Below, in pieces: positions 60,022 to 64,000 of a stretch of DNA of 64,000 bases (position 1 is the first letter of the stretch; each line of letters starts with the position of its first letter). This DNA is from Streptomyces sp. GC420 (GTDB taxonomy: Bacteria > Actinomycetota > Actinomycetes > Streptomycetales > Streptomycetaceae), in the NCBI RefSeq assembly GCF_009916105.1, contig NZ_JAAAXQ010000002.1, positions 1-64,000 of the forward strand. Reading direction: 5' to 3'. The notes under the pieces are model-generated. The model saw only the letters and a list, made by a program, of their open reading frames with translations. It did not search any database and was not told the origin of the DNA. A program made the translations under genes and the position numbers.

Positions 60022-60647
60022 TTAGTGTGGCGGTGTGCGATGACCACGGGCTCATCCGTTCCGGTATCCGGCGCATCCTCGAGGCGACATCGGAGTTCGA
60101 GCTGGTGGCGGCGGTGGCGACCGGCGACGCTCTCATGTCCGCGCTCCCGAACCTGCGACCCGACCTGCTCGTGCTCGACATCCGGCTGGCCGACGTCAGC
60201 GGCCTCGACCTGCTGGAGAAGATCGCCGCAGTCGCCCCGCAGACCCGAGTAGTCGTGCTGAGCATGCACGGCGCGAAGGGATACGTGGAGAAGGCCCGAG
60301 CGCTCGGCGCACGCGGTTACATCACCAAGGAATGCCTCGACGAGGACCTAATGTCGGTGCTCCGTGCCGTGATCGCCGACGAGGGCTTCGTATCGTTCCG
60401 TGCCGCCGCACCGACCGCGAGCGGCGCCGCGCAGCGGCGAAGCGCCGACATCGATGCACTGTCGTCGCGCGAGCTTGAGGTGCTGAGGTTGATCGCGGCG
60501 GGACTGACCACGGGTGAGGTCGCCGAGCAGCTTACAGTCTCCCCGCGCACCGTCGAGAGCCATCGCGCGAGCATCCAGCGCAAGTTGCAGGTCCGCACTC
60601 GTGCCGAGCTGGCGCGGATCGCCCTGGATGAGGGCCTTCTGGACTGA
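60018..60647 (+). CDS. bphT: NarL/LuxR-type response regulator (BphT/BpdT type)
   Basis: A 209-residue response regulator, the same length as rhodococcal BphT from memory. The receiver domain has the acidic pair Asp8/Asp9, the phosphorylated Asp54 in LVLDIR and Lys in YITKE. The LuxR-type helix-turn-helix covers about 147-195 (SSRELEVLRLIAAGLTTGEV, EQLTVSPRTVESHRA). The GTG at 60018 overlaps the bphS stop by four bases. It should activate the bph promoters, probably through the three copies of the TTCCGTA-type motif in the cargo. Confidence 0.93.
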   Translation: MISVAVCDDHGLIRSGIRRILEATSEFELVAAVATGDALMSALPNLRPDLLVLDIRLADVSGLDLLEKIAAVAPQTRVVVLSMHGAKGYVEKARALGARGYITKECLDEDLMSVLRAVIADEGFVSFRAAAPTASGAAQRRSADIDALSSRELEVLRLIAAGLTTGEVAEQLTVSPRTVESHRASIQRKLQVRTRAELARIALDEGLLD

Positions 60648-60668
60648 GTCGCGAGCTCGGCGCGGCTT

Positions 60669-60689
60669 TTCCGTAGTTTCCCTCGGATG
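60669..60689 (+). promoter_or_regulatory. Candidate BphT operator, copy 3, orphaned
   Basis: TTCCGTAGTTTCCC, one extra base, then CGGATG lies 22 bp after bphT. It faces right, where only fragments follow, so it probably marks the promoter of a third regulated operon that was lost on rearrangement. Confidence 0.6.
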
Positions 60690-60925
60690 GCGGTCGGCCG
60701 CGCTGAGGGAAGACTTACCTTCACTGAGCTCGTTTCATCCGGAAGTTGCTGGTCACGGGTCTGGTGTGGCGGTGGTTGGGTGTACTCGTGCTGGCAGAGC
60801 GGCATGATCGTGGGGCTTGATCGTCCGTCAAGGATCCTTGGGTGATTGCCTGTTCTGCCTGCACGCTGGGTACGGATGCGCCTACGATCCGTGTCGGAGG
60901 CGTCACGCGGACGGCAGGGGGATCG

Positions 60926-61033
60926 GTGGACCCGATACTGGAGCGGATCGGCACGCGCCGCGCCTACCTCGCTGAGCAGGCCGAACTGCTGGGCAAGCAG
61001 CTGGCGGGGGTTGTCGACAGAGGCGGACCGTGA
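60926..61033 (+). pseudogene. Small coiled-coil protein fragment
   Basis: The frame from GTG 60926 reads VDPILERIGTRRAYLAEQAE and LLGKQLAGVVD, a heptad-like start typical of small actinobacterial ORFs found near mobile elements. It ends abruptly at the junction with the NTPase fragment on the other strand. Function is unknown. It is useful mainly as a junction marker. Confidence 0.4.
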
Positions 61034-61396
61034 GCAGGACGCGTTCGTAGTCCGATCCGTTCGATGCCGAGCGGGCCAGGTCGATCCGGATCGGCAGGAT
61101 TCGCCGGCCTGCCCAGGCGGGCTCGCCCCACTGGACGGGACGCTGCTCGGCGTCGGTGAGCGATGCCTCGATCTTGCGCAGCAGGGTCGACTTCCCGACG
61201 CCGCCGACCCCGTGGAACACGATCACGTTGTTGCGCGGCGCCTCCAGGTCCTCGACGTCGAAGCCCGGGGCGGCGATGTGCCGCAGGTGCTCCTCGATGG
61301 CGGTGGCGACAAGGTGCCACTGGGCTTGGCGGTGGTGAATGCCTCGTCGCTGCCCACGGGGTCATTGCAACTGAACAGCGCACGAAGGTCGGCCAT
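61030..61396 (-). pseudogene. STAND/NACHT-type NTPase, N-terminal fragment
   Basis: On the minus strand MADLRALFSCNDPVGSDEAF starts at 61396. After a one-base shift near 61345 the homologous frame continues QAQWHLVATAIEEHLRHIAA, PGFDVEDLEAPRNNVIVFHG and VGGVGKSTLLRKIEASLTDA, the last with a Walker A GVGGVGKS. It is cut near 61030 where it meets the coiled-coil fragment. Such NTPases of actinomycetes are large, so most of the gene is missing. Confidence 0.6.
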
Positions 61397-61608
61397 GTGA
61401 CGAGGTCCCCCCAGAAGTGATCACCTGAGACCCAACCTATGCCGCGTACCGTGACCGGCCGCAGGCCAGGTCTCTCGACTTTCGTCGTTCTGACCAACTG
61501 TCAGGTAGGTAGCTCGCACGGGTGACCTGTGGCCATCGGCCCGGCCGGGAGGCAGACGCCAAGGAAGCATCGGCGGTGCTTATGTCGCCTGCTGTGAGGG
61601 ACCCGCCG

Positions 61609-62808
61609 ATGCTTCCGGATCCGACCGTACCCGCATCTCTGCTCGCTGTGCTGGGCGCTTTGCGCGGCAGTTTCACCTCGCCGACCTTCTCCACGTTCGC
61701 CGCGCTGGTCACTGGGTTGATCGCGAACACCGGTCGGGGCACGGTCACCGGGATACTGCTGGGCGCGAACTTGACGCGTCACTGGTCCCATGACCGGGCC
61801 CACTCCTTCTTCGCCCGCGCCCGCTGGGAGCCGCAGACGCTGGGCGCGTCGCTGTCCCACCTTGTGGTGCGCTCTGTGGTACCCGACGGCACCCCGCTGA
61901 CGGTGGCGGTGGACGACACGCTGTTCAAACGGCGTGGGAAGAAGGTCTTCGGCGCCGCCTGGCAGCACGACGGCTCCGCCGCCGGCCGCGACGGGATCGG
62001 CTACGGCACCTGCTTCGTCGTCCTCGGCCTGATCGTGGACCTGCCGTGCCTGCCCCGTCCGGTGTGCCTGCCGGAGGCCGCCCGGCTGCACCGCCCGAAA
62101 GGCGAGCAGACCAAGGTCGAACTGGCCGCTTCCATGATCCGATTCCTGGCCGCCTGCCACTGGAGCCGACGTATCGATGTGGTCGCGGATGCCGCCTACC
62201 ACGGCAAGGCGCTGCGTGACCTGCCCGTATCTGTCACCTTCACCACCCGACTGCCGTCCCACGCGGTGCTCTACCGCCATGCCCCACCGCCGACCGGACG
62301 GCGCGGTAGGCCCCGCCTGAAAGGCGACAGGCTCGGCACTCCGGCCGAGCTGGCCGCCACGCTGGCGTTCACCCCGCAGGCCGTGACCCGCTATGGCCGC
62401 ACCGAGACCGTGTTCACCGCCGAGACCACCTGCCTGTGGTACGGCTCCTTCCACACCCAAACGGTGAAGGTGTTGCTGCTCCGCGAGGATGCCATCGACA
62501 CCGGCTACGACCTGGCGTTGATCTCCACCGACCTGACCGCGTCGGCCGGGCAACTGGTGACCCGGTATGCCGCGCGATGGTCGATCGAGGTGACCTTCGG
62601 CGAAGCCCGCAGCATCCTCGGCGTCGGCCAGGCCCACCACCGGACCCGGCGCGCGGTCCAGCGAGGGGTTCCGTTCGGCCTGTACTGCTACACAATCACC
62701 GTGGTCTGGTACGCGCTGCACGGCCACCACCCCCAGGACGCGGCCGAGCACCGGGCACGGGCCCCGTGGTACCTCACCAAGACGCACCCTGATGGCGCTC
62801 CGACATGA
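61609..62808 (+). CDS. IS701-family DDE transposase, copy 2
   Basis: Identical to the copy 1 transposase (399 residues, same start choice, same candidate catalytic residues in VAVDDTLFKRRG, VVADAAYHGK and SIEVTFGEAR). Two intact transposases mean the element is probably still mobile. The direct orientation of the two IS also allows loss of the cargo by homologous recombination, leaving one IS in tetR. Confidence 0.92.
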   Translation: MLPDPTVPASLLAVLGALRGSFTSPTFSTFAALVTGLIANTGRGTVTGILLGANLTRHWSHDRAHSFFARARWEPQTLGASLSHLVVRSVVPDGTPLTVAVDDTLFKRRGKKVFGAAWQHDGSAAGRDGIGYGTCFVVLGLIVDLPCLPRPVCLPEAARLHRPKGEQTKVELAASMIRFLAACHWSRRIDVVADAAYHGKALRDLPVSVTFTTRLPSHAVLYRHAPPPTGRRGRPRLKGDRLGTPAELAATLAFTPQAVTRYGRTETVFTAETTCLWYGSFHTQTVKVLLLREDAIDTGYDLALISTDLTASAGQLVTRYAARWSIEVTFGEARSILGVGQAHHRTRRAVQRGVPFGLYCYTITVVWYALHGHHPQDAAEHRARAPWYLTKTHPDGAPT

Positions 62809-62933
62809 CCGCCAAGCTCCGCCGAACGATCATCGCGGCCCGATTTATGCCCATCGACGCCGGTCAGCCCACAGATACCGAAATCCGCGCCGTGCAAGAG
62901 GCATGGGCCGCAGCCAGCACAAACCTGGCATGA
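62805..62933 (+). CDS. Small ORF downstream of transposase, copy 2
   Basis: Identical to the 42-residue ORF of copy 1, again starting in an ATGA overlap with the transposase stop. Conservation between two recent copies carries no evidence of selection. Confidence 0.45.
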   Translation: MTAKLRRTIIAARFMPIDAGQPTDTEIRAVQEAWAAASTNLA

Positions 62934-62961
62934 CGATCAATCAGAACGTCGAAAGTCGAGA

Positions 62962-62965
62962 TCCC
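62962..62965. repeat. Target-site duplication, right copy (TCCC)
   Basis: TCCC directly follows the right terminal repeat of IS copy 2 and equals the four bases before IS copy 1 at 44172-44175. Four-base duplications are usual for the IS701 family. Confidence 0.85.
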
Positions 62966-63366
62966 TGGCCAAGGCGGTGGCCAAGGCGGTGTATGAACGA
63001 ATCTTCAGCACCGAGATCGAACCGGTGCTCACCCGGTTGACGTCGACCAGTGCGCCCTCCGACATCCTCTTGGAGGTCGCGCAGCGGATCGCCACCGTCG
63101 CCCGGCGCGAGCGCGGACTCGTGACGTCGTTGGACTCGCTGGGAGAGACGACCGCGGACCTGCTCGGCCGGCATGGACCGTCGTTCGACGAGTTCGTCGA
63201 GCGTGGACAGGCCGCCGGTAACTTGCGTGCGGACATCTCGGGCGCCGACGTACCGAACTTGCTGGCGATGTTCGCCTCCAGCACCGCGGTGCTGAACGTA
63301 GACGCCGAGGCACGGCGTCGCTACCTCGGATTCATGCTGGACGCGCTGCGCCCGCAGTGTGTGTGA
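62962..63366 (+). pseudogene. TetR-family regulator, 3' part
   Basis: After the transposon the frame reads LAKAVAKAVYERIFSTEIEP, VLTRLTSTSAPSDILLEVAQ and continues to LGFMLDALRPQCV, a typical ligand-binding domain end. It has no start of its own that makes biological sense. Joined in frame to the 5' part at 44004-44175 it completes the regulator. The first codons contain a tandem 12-bp repeat (62967-62990) that encodes AKAV twice. Confidence 0.92.
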
Positions 63367-63544
63367 GAGTCCTGTTGCGGCTGGAAGCTGTTGTCGAAGT
63401 GTCATCCCCACAAAGTAATGTGGAGGTCACGGCTGCTTGACGGGGCTCGGAAGGTTCCGCCAGACGTTCGGTGGGTGCGCCGAGGGGCGTGTACCACGGT
63501 GTCGGTGCGTCGTCAAGTCGTTGCGGCGGATGCGGCTGCGTTAC

Positions 63545-63709
63545 GGGGCCAGCCGGTTCAGCTTGGCGCGCAGCGCCTCCAAGCAAGCCGGCCGGCTCGG
63601 AGGACATCCCCGGCTTGGCGCAGATCCGCTTGGCCATGACCGGCCTGTCCGCCCGCCGCACCACATCCATGATCCGCTGGTAGTCCGCAGGCAGCACCGT
63701 CTCGTCCAT
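63545..63709 (-). pseudogene. Winged-helix mobile-element ORF relic
   Basis: From the ATG at 63709 the minus strand reads MDETVLPADYQRIMDVVRRA and DRPVMAKRICAKPGMSSEPA, then after a frame change CLEALRAKLNRLAP and a stop. It resembles the small winged-helix ORFs that accompany transposases in Streptomyces. It abuts the IS630 relic on the other strand at a junction near 63707. Confidence 0.45.
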
Positions 63710-63940
63710 GCTCTGCTCGCGCTGCGGCACCAGCTGGTGCGCACCCTCGAAGAGGTTCCCGAGGGCGGCATGCACTGGTCGAAGCGCGAGCTGGCCCGGC
63801 AGGTGGGGATCTCGCCCACCAGCGTGCACCGTATCTGGCGGGCGTTTGGCCTGCAGCCCTGGCGGTCCGAGGAGTTCAAGATCTCCCCGGACCCGCTGCT
63901 GATCGACAAGATCCGGGACGTGGCCGTAGGTGCACCGTAG
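63707..63940 (+). pseudogene. IS630-family transposase relic
   Basis: The stretch LVRTLEEVPEGGMHWSKREL, ARQVGISPTSVHRIWRAFGL and QPWRSEEFKISPDPLLIDKI is the central helix-turn-helix region of IS630-type transposases (HWS...AREVGIS...RIWRAFGLQPHR). Neither end of the gene is present, and a stop follows at 63938. The 270 bp between the tetR stop and these relics (63367-63640) hold no gene I can support. Confidence 0.75.
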
Positions 63941-63952
63941 TCCTGCGGTGTC

Positions 63953-63975
63953 CGGCCGCGTCCCGCACGCGGCCG
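63953..63975. terminator. Hairpin near right edge
   Basis: CGGCCGCGT (63953-63961), loop CCCGC, ACGCGGCCG (63967-63975): a perfect 9-bp stem. It lies after the IS630 relic stop and could end transcription from the left or from a gene outside the window. Confidence 0.5.
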
Positions 63976-64000
63976 CCGGGGCCCCAGGGGCTGGTCGCCG

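Larger units (their letters stand above)
61473..62961 (+). mobile_element. IS701-like insertion sequence, copy 2
   Basis: Same length, orientation and sequence as copy 1 in everything I compared, with identical terminal repeats at 61473-61493 and 62941-62961. Its right end adjoins the second TCCC and the 3' part of tetR; its left end joins the cargo. Confidence 0.92.

Noticed and set aside
62977-63366. The tetR 3' part as a separate small gene with its own start
   Set aside because: It has no DNA-binding domain or ribosome site, and it joins in frame to the 5' part at the target duplication.

Overview
The window is high-GC actinobacterial DNA. Its gene types (an XRE/TPR regulator, an SpoIIE-type phosphatase with PAS/GAF domains, a lasso peptide locus, DUF4242, many IS relics) suggest a Streptomyces-like host. 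It is a patchwork of hydrocarbon catabolism genes, insertion-sequence debris and decayed operons, with two regions that look recently acquired or intact. I saw no rRNA, tRNA or CRISPR array.

1-5.5 kb: the end of a large tyrosine-recombinase-like integrase, a frameshifted XRE/TPR regulator, and an orphan lasso-peptide precursor beside a broken lasso cyclase and a transporter remnant. 5.5-12.6 kb: a minus-strand alkane operon in the order alkB, two rubredoxins, rubredoxin reductase, aldehyde dehydrogenase, GMC alcohol oxidoreductase, with a divergent TetR gene and a clear palindrome between them. 12.6-14.7 kb: wreckage of a soluble diiron (methane/propane-type) monooxygenase operon: a coupling-protein fragment, an intact MmoD-like gene and a broken reductase, followed by a DUF4242 gene.

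14.8-23.8 kb: acyl-CoA genes (MaoC hydratase, thiolase, HTD2-type hydratase, SDR, two class III CoA-transferases, acyl-CoA dehydrogenase, LysR). 24.2-32.4 kb: a set that matches the whole cyclohexanol/cyclohexanone-to-adipate route (SDR, Baeyer-Villiger monooxygenase, lactone hydrolase, zinc alcohol dehydrogenase, aldehyde dehydrogenase) with an AcoR-like regulator. The neighbouring CoA genes and the ETF/acyl-CoA dehydrogenase operon (32.5-35.6 kb) could oxidise the adipate. 36-42 kb: a LysR gene, an IS256 relic, an SpoIIE-type phosphatase and a degenerate IS1634-like element.

42.2-64 kb: a patatin-plsC-tetR operon whose tetR gene is split by an 18,786-bp composite transposon (44,176-62,961). 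The transposon is bounded by two identical 1,489-bp IS701-like elements in direct orientation and flanked by a 4-bp target duplication (TCCC). Removing the transposon and one TCCC restores one uninterrupted TetR reading frame. The cargo is a Rhodococcus-type aryl-ring dioxygenase pathway (bphD, bphA1A2A3A4, bphB, bphC), a giant sensor kinase plus response regulator of the BphS/BphT (BpdS/BpdT) type, an acyl-CoA ligase, two broken enoyl-CoA hydratases and IS debris. Three copies of a roughly 21-bp motif lie in the cargo, two of them 85-96 bp before start codons, and are candidate BphT operators. The lower-pathway genes bphEFG are absent.

Several genes differ from an intact frame by one base. 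I treat them as pseudogenes, but sequencing error cannot be excluded from this sequence alone.
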